Origin: an uncultured bacterium
GTDB lineage: Bacteria > Patescibacteriota > Minisyncoccia > Phycocordibacterales > DATDWN01
Direction of reading: 5' to 3'
Length of the DNA stretch: 32,564 bases
Assembly: GCA_903861205.1 (NCBI GenBank)
Contig: CAIOTC010000021.1
Span: 1 to 32,564, forward strand
Part shown: piece after piece, positions 7,248 to 14,603 of the stretch
Layout: every line of letters begins with the position of its first letter
Position numbering within the stretch: position 1 is the first letter of the stretch
The notes under the pieces: generated by a model
The model's database searches: none
Seen by the model: only the letters and a program-made list of their open reading frames with translations
Told to the model about the DNA's origin: nothing
Program-made: the position numbers and the translations under genes

Positions 7248-8150
7248 CTACCAACTTCCAGAGGAACCGCCGCCGCCGGAAGAACCCCCGCCGAAACCGC
7301 CAAAGCCTCCGCCTCCAAATCCGCCGCTTCCTCCGCCGAAACCTCCACCACCGAGAAACCACGGAGGCCGCGGTCCGCCATCTTTGTGATTTTGGTAAGC
7401 GCGCGAAACTAAAAAGTCAAAAAGTAATCCGAAACCAACAAGCAAAATGAAAACCGGAATGGCCACGAGAAGCGAGTGAATTAGAAACAACCACAAGCCA
7501 ACGCCAACGACTCCGCCAAGCACGCCTCCAGCCCACCAGGATTTGGAACGAGCCAGAATGGCGCCGACCCATTGCAAAACGATAAAGCCGACAATGAAAA
7601 TAAATTGCCAGTTCCAACCGCCGGAATTTTGCTGCGGCTGGTAATCCTGCGGGACAATTTGCATTCCGCCGAGTGCCGTGATCATTTTGTCCACCGCGCC
7701 GTTTATACCGCCGTAATAATCGCCCGCCCGAAATGCCGGAGTAACAACGTCTTGCTGAATGTAAGACGTGCCGATGTCAGTCAAATCGCCTTCCACGCCG
7801 TAACCTGTCTGAATACGCGTTTTGTGCTCGTCGAGAGAAATCAGAAAAAGCACACCATTATTTTTGTCTTTTTTGCCAATTCCCCACGCCGTGAAAATTT
7901 CCTGGGCCACGTTTTCGATCGTGTCGCCGTCAAGCGACTGAATTGTCACTACCGCGATCTCGTTGGTCGATTGCTTCTCATACGCCTCCAGCTTTGTCTC
8001 CAACGCCGTCACCTGCCCCGCCGTCAAAATTTTCGCGTAATCCTGGACAAAACCGGTCGGTCTGGCAGGTATAGTAAAAGCCAACACTGAAAGTGGTAAA
8101 AGAAAAACTGTGAGAACTATAATTTTCAATTTCCAATTTCCAATTTTCAT
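7248..8150 (-). CDS. TPM-domain membrane protein (YgcG-like)
   Basis: 300 residues. A signal peptide or anchor (about 8-24) is followed by a TPM domain (about 31-160: VQDYAKILTAGQ, STNEIAVVTI, ARAGDYYGGINGAVD-type end), three hydrophobic segments between about 182 and 245, and a C-terminal tail made of GGGGFGG and GGSSGGGGSSGSW. TPM proteins of this layout are widespread and often lie next to LemA, as here; roles in photosystem repair and in phosphatase activity are known for plant members only. The lemA gene is directly upstream on the same strand, but a long hairpin element (8191-8312) sits between them. No Shine-Dalgarno site; the start lies at the edge of a CATTGAA/TTCAATG palindrome. Confidence 0.9.
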   Translation of the reverse strand: MKIGNWKLKIIVLTVFLLPLSVLAFTIPARPTGFVQDYAKILTAGQVTALETKLEAYEKQSTNEIAVVTIQSLDGDTIENVAQEIFTAWGIGKKDKNNGVLFLISLDEHKTRIQTGYGVEGDLTDIGTSYIQQDVVTPAFRAGDYYGGINGAVDKMITALGGMQIVPQDYQPQQNSGGWNWQFIFIVGFIVLQWVGAILARSKSWWAGGVLGGVVGVGLWLFLIHSLLVAIPVFILLVGFGLLFDFLVSRAYQNHKDGGPRPPWFLGGGGFGGGSGGFGGGGFGGFGGGSSGGGGSSGSW

Positions 8151-8190
8151 TGAATTTTCAATGAGTCAATTTTCAAAAAATAATCACTGA

Positions 8191-8312
8191 GCAAATTTCG
8201 TTGAACAATAACAATTTTGGAGACTCCGGACGCCGGCGGGCGGAGGCTTGAGGAATTTTTCAGCAGAAAAATATCCGTGCTCCAAAATTGTTATTGTTCA
8301 AAAGAAATTTGC
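8191..8312 (+). repeat. Long hairpin element, family 2, copy B
   Basis: The arms (8191-8222 and 8280-8312) pair over 9 outer bases (GCAAATTTC/GAAATTTGC), a small bulge, and 22 inner bases that end in TTTTGGAG/CTCCAAAA. The core holds a GC hairpin CGCC-GGCG-GGCG (8231-8242) and an AT hairpin around CAGCAG (about 8253-8276). The 22821-23023 element has the same 32-base left arm layout and the same core. It is placed between lemA and the TPM gene of one operon. Confidence 0.9.
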
Positions 8313-8321
8313 GATCGTAAA

Positions 8322-8903
8322 TTAGAAGTTAACTGTCGGAGGAACGTCCGCCCCAGTCGGTGCCTGGAAATACGCTCTCTCCTTCACGCCAAAAATCCCC
8401 GCCACCAGATTCGTCGGAAATTGCATGACATAAGTGTCAAATGTTTTGACTTTGTCGTTATATTTTCCTCGCTCCACGGCAATACGGTTTTCGGTGCCTT
8501 CCAAAGTGACCAGCAAATCTCGGTAGGCTTGCTCAGATTGGAGTTGCGGATAATTTTCGGCGATAACGAGGAGTCTCCCCAAAGCCGATTCAACTTCTCC
8601 GGCCGCGGCCGCTTTCTGATCCGGTGTTACCGCTCCGCTGTATTTTGTGCGCGCGTCTGTGACCAACTTGATAGCGTCCAAATCCTGCTTGGCCGCGCCT
8701 TTGACTGTGGCCACAACGTTTGGAATCAAATCCAATCGTCTCTGAAATTGATTTTCCACCTGGGCCCATTGGCCGTCGATATCCTGGCCAAGCACGATGA
8801 AATTATTGTATTTTGAAACTCCCCAACCAACGAGCAAAGCCAAAATAACTACAACCAAAAGCCAGCCCCAGTTTCTTTGTAAAAAATTTTTTTGCGGTTC
8901 CAT
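8322..8903 (-). CDS. lemA: LemA family protein
   Basis: 193 residues, close to the family's usual length. There is a short cytoplasmic N-terminus, one membrane segment (about 12-30), then the alpha-helical LemA domain with YNNFIVLGQDIDGQWAQVEN, the hallmark RRLDLIPNVVATVKG, and the closing NLVAGIFGVKERAYFQAP. The function is not firmly known. In many bacteria lemA precedes a TPM-domain gene, as it does here. An extended -10 (TGATATAAT, box at 8947-8952) lies about 44 bases upstream, beside an inverted repeat shared with the divergent gene. No Shine-Dalgarno site. Confidence 0.95.
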   Translation of the reverse strand: MEPQKNFLQRNWGWLLVVVILALLVGWGVSKYNNFIVLGQDIDGQWAQVENQFQRRLDLIPNVVATVKGAAKQDLDAIKLVTDARTKYSGAVTPDQKAAAAGEVESALGRLLVIAENYPQLQSEQAYRDLLVTLEGTENRIAVERGKYNDKVKTFDTYVMQFPTNLVAGIFGVKERAYFQAPTGADVPPTVNF

Positions 8904-8946
8904 ATAAAAGTAAATAATTAATTAATAATTTTTGATAATTAGCGGT

Positions 8947-9030
8947 ATTATATCACACCTTGACCCTGTGATATTGTCCAAAGGACACCTATATCACAGG
9001 GTTGACTTGAATGCAAATAGAGTGTAGTGT
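8947..9030. promoter_or_regulatory. Divergent promoter region with a central inverted repeat
   Basis: Minus: extended -10 TGATATAAT (box 8947-8952) for lemA. Plus: TTGACT (9002-9007) and TAGTGT (9025-9030), 17 bases apart, for the gene at 9047. Between them CCCTGTGATAT (8964-8974) and ATATCACAGGG (8991-9001) pair perfectly, with an inner TGTCC-AAA-GGACA hairpin (8975-8987). It covers the -35 position of lemA and touches the -35 of the plus gene, so a single factor could control both. Confidence 0.6.
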
Positions 9031-9046
9031 AATCGCGGAGGATTTT

Positions 9047-9313
9047 ATGACAGACAAGAAAGTTTGGGACGCGTTCTTTGTGTTGAAAAAATATATTGAA
9101 ATCTATAATTTGGAACAAAATCGAATAAAAAGATTGGCAATTATAAGCGAAACCATCATTTTTTTGCAAGCGCAGCTAGGCGAGCAATATCGTGATTTTT
9201 TGGATTTTGCTTTCCCAGAACATGTTCCGGGCGTGGGAAATAACGTGATTCGAAGCCTTGGTTTGCCGGAGAAATTTAAAATATTTCTCAAACTTCACAA
9301 AACCGCCCCATGA
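9047..9313 (+). CDS. Hypothetical 88-residue protein
   Basis: The start at 9047 is chosen for its strong Shine-Dalgarno site (GGAGG, 9037-9041) and the promoter just upstream. The protein begins MTDKKVWDAFFVLKKYIEIY, is mostly helical, has no membrane segment or signal peptide, and contains a PEHVPGVGNNVIRSLGLPEK stretch that looks like a loop or turn region. I do not recognise a family. The gene is a self-contained unit, with its own promoter and an intrinsic terminator that overlaps its stop codon. It lies between lemA (divergent) and groEL (convergent). Confidence 0.75.
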   Translation: MTDKKVWDAFFVLKKYIEIYNLEQNRIKRLAIISETIIFLQAQLGEQYRDFLDFAFPEHVPGVGNNVIRSLGLPEKFKIFLKLHKTAP

Positions 9314-9327
9314 GGCGGTTGTTTTTT
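9301..9327 (+). terminator. Intrinsic terminator of the 9047 gene
   Basis: AACCGCC (9301-9307) and GGCGGTT (9314-9320) form a 7-bp stem, followed by GTTTTTT. The TGA stop (9311-9313) is in the loop. Confidence 0.85.
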
Positions 9328-9347
9328 ACAAATTACACCACATTTTA

Positions 9348-9376
9348 AAAATTACAAAGACGGCCATTGTAATTTT
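9348..9376. terminator. Bidirectional AT-rich hairpin after groEL
   Basis: AAAATTACAA (9348-9357) pairs with TTGTAATTTT (9367-9376), a perfect 10-bp stem with a GC-rich loop and T-rich flanks on both strands. It lies 16 bases past the groEL stop and would end transcription from groEL and back up the terminator of the convergent gene. Confidence 0.6.
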
Positions 9377-9392
9377 ATTTTTGTGTTATAAT

Positions 9393-11149
<1,757 letters not shown>

Positions 11150-11551
11150 TTATTTGAGCACCGCGAGAATGTTCTCCTCTTTTATCAAATAATATTCCTC
11201 CCCATCAACAGTGATGTCATCATACCCGTATTTCGAAAAGGCCACGATGTCGCCAACAGAAACAGAAACCGGGATTCTTTTGCCGTCATGCCACTCGCCT
11301 GGACCGACAGCAATAACCTTGCCCTGCTCCGATTTTTCTTTCTTGTCAGCGTCCGGCAAGATAATCCCGAAATTATTTTCCTTTCCGCTTTTCTTGTCCA
11401 ATTCCTCCTTTGTAAAAGGTTTGATCAAAATCCTGCTCCCGAGCGGCATAATTCCTGATTTGCCCGAGGCAACCCCTAGGGCAACTTTTTTACGCAAGGA
11501 CTGTCCTTGCGAAACTTTCTTTGCTTTCTTTTTTAGCACTTTTTTGGCCAT
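11150..11551 (-). CDS. groES: Co-chaperonin GroES with a lysine-rich N-terminal extension
   Basis: 133 residues; the usual length is about 95-100. The GroES beta-barrel begins near residue 34 (IMPLGSRILIKPFTKEE) and continues with the mobile loop (SGKENNFGIILPD) and VGPGEWHDGKRIPVSVSVGD to the end. The first ~33 residues are a basic extension (MAKKVLKKKAKKV and on), part of which (SQGQSLRKK) is encoded by a 19-base palindrome that also occurs in the dihydroorotate dehydrogenase gene. A shorter start is not obvious: no in-frame Met lies between residue 1 and IMPLG. It caps the GroEL ring. No CIRCE operator is seen upstream; a TATTAT box lies four bases before the start. Confidence 0.95.
   Translation of the reverse strand: MAKKVLKKKAKKVSQGQSLRKKVALGVASGKSGIMPLGSRILIKPFTKEELDKKSGKENNFGIILPDADKKEKSEQGKVIAVGPGEWHDGKRIPVSVSVGDIVAFSKYGYDDITVDGEEYYLIKEENILAVLK
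11493..11511. repeat. Coding palindrome inside groES
   Basis: CGCAAGGACTGTCCTTGCG is a perfect palindrome around one base and is identical to 30553-30571. Here the minus strand reads it as SQGQSLR in the N-terminal extension. Confidence 0.9.
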
Positions 11552-11622
11552 ATCTATAATAGTTAGTTGTTAATGGTTTTTTATACGCTCAAAATATACG
11601 TTAATTTGGCACTATATTCAAC

Positions 11623-11651
11623 TTGACAAGAAATACCATAAGGTGTATAAT
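11623..11651 (+). promoter_or_regulatory. Full-consensus sigma-70-type promoter
   Basis: TTGACA (11623-11628) and TATAAT (11646-11651) are separated by exactly 17 bases. It drives the coiled-coil gene starting at 11677, giving a leader of about 19 bases. Confidence 0.9.
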
Positions 11652-11676
11652 AAGAGCAGAAAGAAAGGTGCCCACC

Positions 11677-12036
11677 ATGGCGGATACGGATGACAAAATT
11701 CGAGAATTGACACAAAATCTAGATGTATACCGCAAAGCAATTGACAGCCTCAGCGAGTCGAACGACAAGCTAATGGCACAACGTGACGGTGCAGTCGCCG
11801 AGATCGAACACCTGCGCGAACAACTGGAACTCTCGGGAAGAAAAACGGCGGAATACCAGGAGTACGAGACCGCTTGCCATAAAATCTTCAATGTCCAGAT
11901 GTTCGTTAACGAGCTGGTGACCAAGAAAACGTGGTTGGTTCGCGGAGTATATGTGATCAGCCGGCTCAACCAAATTCTCAACAGCAATGTAACTGTCACC
12001 GTCACCGGTGTCGGCAGTAGCATCAAGAAAAGCTAA
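11677..12036 (+). CDS. Hypothetical coiled-coil protein (119 aa)
   Basis: The start at 11677 is set by the promoter at 11623-11651, which rules out the longer frame, and by AAAGG (about 11664-11668). The protein opens MADTDDKIRELTQNLDVYRK and forms a heptad-rich helix to about residue 55 (SESNDKLMAQRD, EIEHLREQLEL). A more mixed region with VNELVTKKTWLVRGVYVISR follows, then a Thr/Val-rich end (NSNVTVTVTGVGSS). No signal peptide or clear membrane segment. I do not recognise a family. It is a complete unit with a consensus promoter, ribosome site and intrinsic terminator, unlike most genes around it, which may mean high expression or a foreign origin. Confidence 0.8.
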   Translation: MADTDDKIRELTQNLDVYRKAIDSLSESNDKLMAQRDGAVAEIEHLREQLELSGRKTAEYQEYETACHKIFNVQMFVNELVTKKTWLVRGVYVISRLNQILNSNVTVTVTGVGSSIKKS

Positions 12037-12054
12037 CGGACTTGATTTCCGTCA

Positions 12055-12082
12055 GGGCACGACTTGCGAGTCGCGCCCTTTT
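12055..12082 (+). terminator. Intrinsic terminator of the coiled-coil gene
   Basis: GGGCACGACT (12055-12064) and AGTCGCGCCC (12069-12078) pair with one mismatch around TGCG and are followed by TTTT. Confidence 0.88.
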
Positions 12083-12129
12083 ACTTTACCCCAACCACCC
12101 ACCAAAACTTATGAAAAAACATTCAAATT

Positions 12130-12177
12130 CCAAAGGTCTGGCCTTTGGTGCCCAATTTCCCAAGGCCAGACCTTGGG
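12130..12177. repeat. Two facing palindromes
   Basis: CCAAAGGTCTGGCCTTTGG (12130-12148) and CCCAAGGCCAGACCTTGGG (12159-12177) are each hairpins. Their central 13 bases are also inverted copies of each other, so the pair can fold as two small hairpins or one longer one. They share the NCAAGG-CAG-CCTTGN plan with the coding palindromes in groES and the dihydroorotate dehydrogenase gene. Confidence 0.75.
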
Positions 12178-12200
12178 TGCGAATGCAAAATTCACCACTA

Positions 12201-12324
12201 GCAAATTCCGCTAAGAAAACTCATTTTGGGCGCATTGCGGAGTGCGTGAAGACACAAGCAGGAAGAAAATTTTCAGCAGAAAATTATTCTGGCGACCAAA
12301 ATGAGTTTTCTTAGCGGAATTTGC
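12201..12324 (+). repeat. Long hairpin element, family 1, copy C
   Basis: Arms of 29 bases (12201-12229 and 12296-12324) are perfect inverted copies. The core (12229-12297) holds CGCATT-GCGG-AGTGCG and ATTTTC-AGCA-GAAAAT hairpins and matches copy A (6118-6239, opposite strand) over 69 positions, except for 10 changes. The arm sequences are unrelated to those of copy A beyond the first few bases. It lies directly upstream of the secG promoter. An open frame that runs through it (12110-12314) is judged spurious. Confidence 0.9.
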
Positions 12325-12329
12325 GGTTG

Positions 12330-12357
12330 TTGCAAAAATTTCAAAATAATATATACT
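12330..12357 (+). promoter_or_regulatory. Probable secG promoter
   Basis: TTGCAA (12330-12335) and TATACT (12352-12357) are 16 bases apart, and the start codon follows 10 bases later. The leader would be very short or absent. Confidence 0.55.
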
Positions 12358-12367
12358 ACATTACATC

Positions 12368-12598
12368 ATGAGTTTATCTCATTTTATCGCATACAGTCAG
12401 ATCGTCCTGTCGGTTCTCCTGATGATCGGCGTTCTCCTCCAACAATCCGAAGCCGGCCTCGGCGGAGCTTTTGGCGGTGGAGACGGTTTTTCGTCCGGAA
12501 ATCACAGCAAGCGCGGAGCGGAGAAATACATTTTCGTTGGTACAATAATCATATCAATTTTGTTTGCGGCAACATCTTTCTCATTACTACTTTTATAA
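12368..12598 (+). CDS. secG: SecG, protein translocase subunit
   Basis: 76 residues, usual for the family. Two membrane segments (about 5-24 and 53-75) flank the SecG signature LLQQSEAGLGGAFGGGDGF with glycine-rich cytoplasmic loop. It is an accessory part of the SecYEG channel that exports unfolded proteins; the large secreted proteins in this window would pass through it. It has its own short-leader promoter and no Shine-Dalgarno site. Confidence 0.96.
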   Translation: MSLSHFIAYSQIVLSVLLMIGVLLQQSEAGLGGAFGGGDGFSSGNHSKRGAEKYIFVGTIIISILFAATSFSLLLL

Positions 12599-12612
12599 TT
12601 ATCAAGCAGTCA

Positions 12613-12683
12613 AAAGTCCATCAAGTCCGTAAAGTCTAAAGTAAATGCATCTGACTTTATAGACTTTTGACTTTATGGACTTT
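12613..12683 (+). repeat. Imperfect inverted repeat of AAAGTC units after secG
   Basis: The left arm (12613-12642) is built of AAAGTC/AAGTCC units and pairs imperfectly with the right arm (12654-12683, ACTTTATAGACTTTTGAC and on). The loop is AAATGCATCTG. It may act as a weak terminator between secG and the next gene. Confidence 0.6.
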
Positions 12684-12699
12684 CTAACTTTTCATTCTC

Positions 12700-14451
12700 G
12701 TGTTCACTTCTCTCCTTGATTTATTCAAAAAACACTTCCACCTTCCCTACGCCGGCAAAGTTAGGCGGGTTATTTCAGCGTTTTCCTTGACCGAAAAAGT
12801 AATATTTTATTTTTTCGTCGCCCTTCTTTTCCTTTCCGGCATGTCGCTCATGTGGCAAGTCAACAAATCGCTCCTCGTTTCCGTTCCTGACTACGGCGGA
12901 AGCTTGACCGAGGGTGTCATCGGTTCGCCACGATTTATCAATCCGCTTCTGGCCATTTCCGACACCGACCGCGATTTGACCTCCCTCATTTATTCCGGAC
13001 TGCTCAAAGTCAACCCGGACGGAACGCTCGCGCCGGACCTGGCCGAAAAATACACCATCTCGGACGACGGACTGACTTACACATTCACGCTCAAGAAAAA
13101 GGCGGAGTTCCAAGACGGCACGCCGGTCACAGCCGACGACGTAGTTTTCACCATCGAAAAAGCCCAGGACCCGACGCTCAAAAGTCCGCGCAAGGCCAAC
13201 TGGGACGGAGTGACAGTTAACAAACTCGACAATCTGACAGTCCAGTTCATTTTGAAACAGCCATACTCGCCGTTCATCCAAAACGCCACGCTCGGCATTT
13301 TGCCAAAGCATATCTGGAAAACAGCCGGCGCCGACGAATTTCCTTTCAGCCAATTTAATGTTAACGCGGTAGGCTCCGGGCCGTACAAAGTCGGCAGCAT
13401 TACTTACACCAGTGGCGGGTTGCCGAGCGAATATCATTTGGTCGCTTTCAAAAAATATGTTTCGGGTGAACCGTACATTACGGATCTGACCGTCAAGTCG
13501 TATCAAACCGAAAAAGACGCAATCACAGCCTACAACAACGGCAACATCGAAAGCTTGCATGGCATCTCACCGGAAAATTTGACCGGTTTGAAAATGGGTA
13601 GCGGTCAAGCGATAGTTTCCCCTCTTCCGCGCATTTTCGGAGTTTTTTTCAACCAAAACACCGCGCCGGTTTTCGTCAACGCGGAAGTGCGGCAAGCGCT
13701 GGACATGGTGACCAACAAAGATGAGATCATCAAAGAAATTCTGAACGGCTACGGCCAGGCAGTCGACGAGCCAGTTCCGCCAAAAAAGATTGCGGATAAA
13801 AGTGTTTCAACGTTTGACGAAACAACTCAAATAGCCAAAGCCAAAGCTTTGCTCACGGCCAAAGGTTGGAAGCAGAACGCCGACGGAATCTTCGAGAAAA
13901 CGGACAGCAAAAAGAACACCACCACGCTGGCCTTTTCCATTTCGACCTCGGACGCGCCGGAGCTGAAAAAAACGGCGGAAGTTTTGCAAAACGAATGGCA
14001 GAAAATCGGCGCGCGAGTGGACGTCAAAATTTTCGACATTAGCGATCTCAACCAAAATATCATTCGTCCGCGCAAATATGACGCTTTGCTTTTCGGAGAA
14101 ATCATCGGTCGCGACACCGACCTCTTCCCATTCTGGCATTCATCGCAGAGAGTTGACCCTGGGCTCAACATTGCTTTGTACACGAACCTCAAAGCCGACA
14201 AAATTTTGGAAACGCTCCGCAAAACAACAGACCAAAGCAAACAACAAAGCCTTTACGACAGCTTCAACAAAGAAATTGATTTGGATACGCCGGCTGTCTT
14301 TATTTATTCGCCATATTTCATTTACATAGTTCCGAAAAAAGTAAACAACATAGAGCTCGGCCAGCTAGCCACCCCAGCCGAAAGGTTTGAGAACGTTTCG
14401 GAGTGGTATATCGAGACGAGCAATATTTGGAAAATATTTACAACCCGGTAG
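12700..14451 (+). CDS. Oligopeptide-binding protein (SBP family 5), membrane-anchored
   Basis: 583 residues from a GTG. A basic cytoplasmic start, one membrane segment (about 32-52) and then the SBP_bac_5 domain: GSLTEGVIGSPRFINPL, the DRDLTSLIYSGLL signature, FQDGTPVTADDVVFTIEK, GSGPYKV and AEVRQALDMVTNKDEI. It resembles OppA and DppA, which catch peptides or other small molecules for an ABC importer. It has an uncleaved-looking anchor without a lipobox cysteine. No permease or ATPase gene is nearby, so it either uses components encoded elsewhere or has a different role, such as peptide binding at the surface. The stop codon is inside the basal stem of the multi-hairpin structure at 14444-14538. 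Confidence 0.92.
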   Translation: MFTSLLDLFKKHFHLPYAGKVRRVISAFSLTEKVIFYFFVALLFLSGMSLMWQVNKSLLVSVPDYGGSLTEGVIGSPRFINPLLAISDTDRDLTSLIYSGLLKVNPDGTLAPDLAEKYTISDDGLTYTFTLKKKAEFQDGTPVTADDVVFTIEKAQDPTLKSPRKANWDGVTVNKLDNLTVQFILKQPYSPFIQNATLGILPKHIWKTAGADEFPFSQFNVNAVGSGPYKVGSITYTSGGLPSEYHLVAFKKYVSGEPYITDLTVKSYQTEKDAITAYNNGNIESLHGISPENLTGLKMGSGQAIVSPLPRIFGVFFNQNTAPVFVNAEVRQALDMVTNKDEIIKEILNGYGQAVDEPVPPKKIADKSVSTFDETTQIAKAKALLTAKGWKQNADGIFEKTDSKKNTTTLAFSISTSDAPELKKTAEVLQNEWQKIGARVDVKIFDISDLNQNIIRPRKYDALLFGEIIGRDTDLFPFWHSSQRVDPGLNIALYTNLKADKILETLRKTTDQSKQQSLYDSFNKEIDLDTPAVFIYSPYFIYIVPKKVNNIELGQLATPAERFENVSEWYIETSNIWKIFTTR

Positions 14452-14538
14452 TAGAAGTCGGCATTGTGCGAAGCACAAAAACAGATGCCGACTTCACTAC
14501 AGGGTTAGCCCTGTAGTGAGCTTCGCTCTACTACTGGG
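14444..14538 (+). repeat. Three-hairpin structure with basal stem
   Basis: The basal stem pairs 14444-14455 with 14527-14538 (12 bp with one G-T). Inside are GAAGTCGGCAT/ATGCCGACTTC (14454-14464, 14485-14495, with inner TTGTGC-GAA-GCACAA), CACTACAGGG-TTAG-CCCTGTAGTG (14495-14518) and AGC-TTC-GCT (14519-14527). GTAGTGAGC can alternatively pair with GCTCTACTAC. The basal stem includes the TAG stop of the OppA-like gene. No T run follows, so it is not a standard terminator. Confidence 0.7.
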
Positions 14539-14603
14539 GCAAAAAATGATTTTCAATTTTAACTTTATAACTTTCAACTTTATAACTTTATAACTAATTT
14601 ATT

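Noticed and set aside
7210-7362. Arg/Trp-rich upstream extension of the MazG-like frame
   Set aside because: It overlaps the coding end of the TPM-domain gene out of frame; a GTG with GGGAGG directly before the conserved domain explains the true start.
7045-7389. Proline-rich frame on the plus strand
   Set aside because: It is the antisense of the glycine-rich tail of the TPM-domain protein and of the MazG-like gene; the opposite strand has clear family motifs.
11552-11622. CIRCE heat-shock operator upstream of groES
   Set aside because: I looked for the TTAGCACTC/GAGTGCTAA inverted repeat on both strands and did not find it.
12110-12314. Open frame of about 68 codons through the palindrome block before secG
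   Set aside because: It is made almost wholly of inverted-repeat DNA (two palindromes and one arm plus core of element C), has no ribosome site and ends inside the opposite arm. It is a by-product of the repeats.
12775-13560. Long minus-strand frame opposite the OppA-like gene
   Set aside because: It has no recognisable motifs and mirrors the codon pattern of the plus-strand gene, which has clear SBP family signatures.
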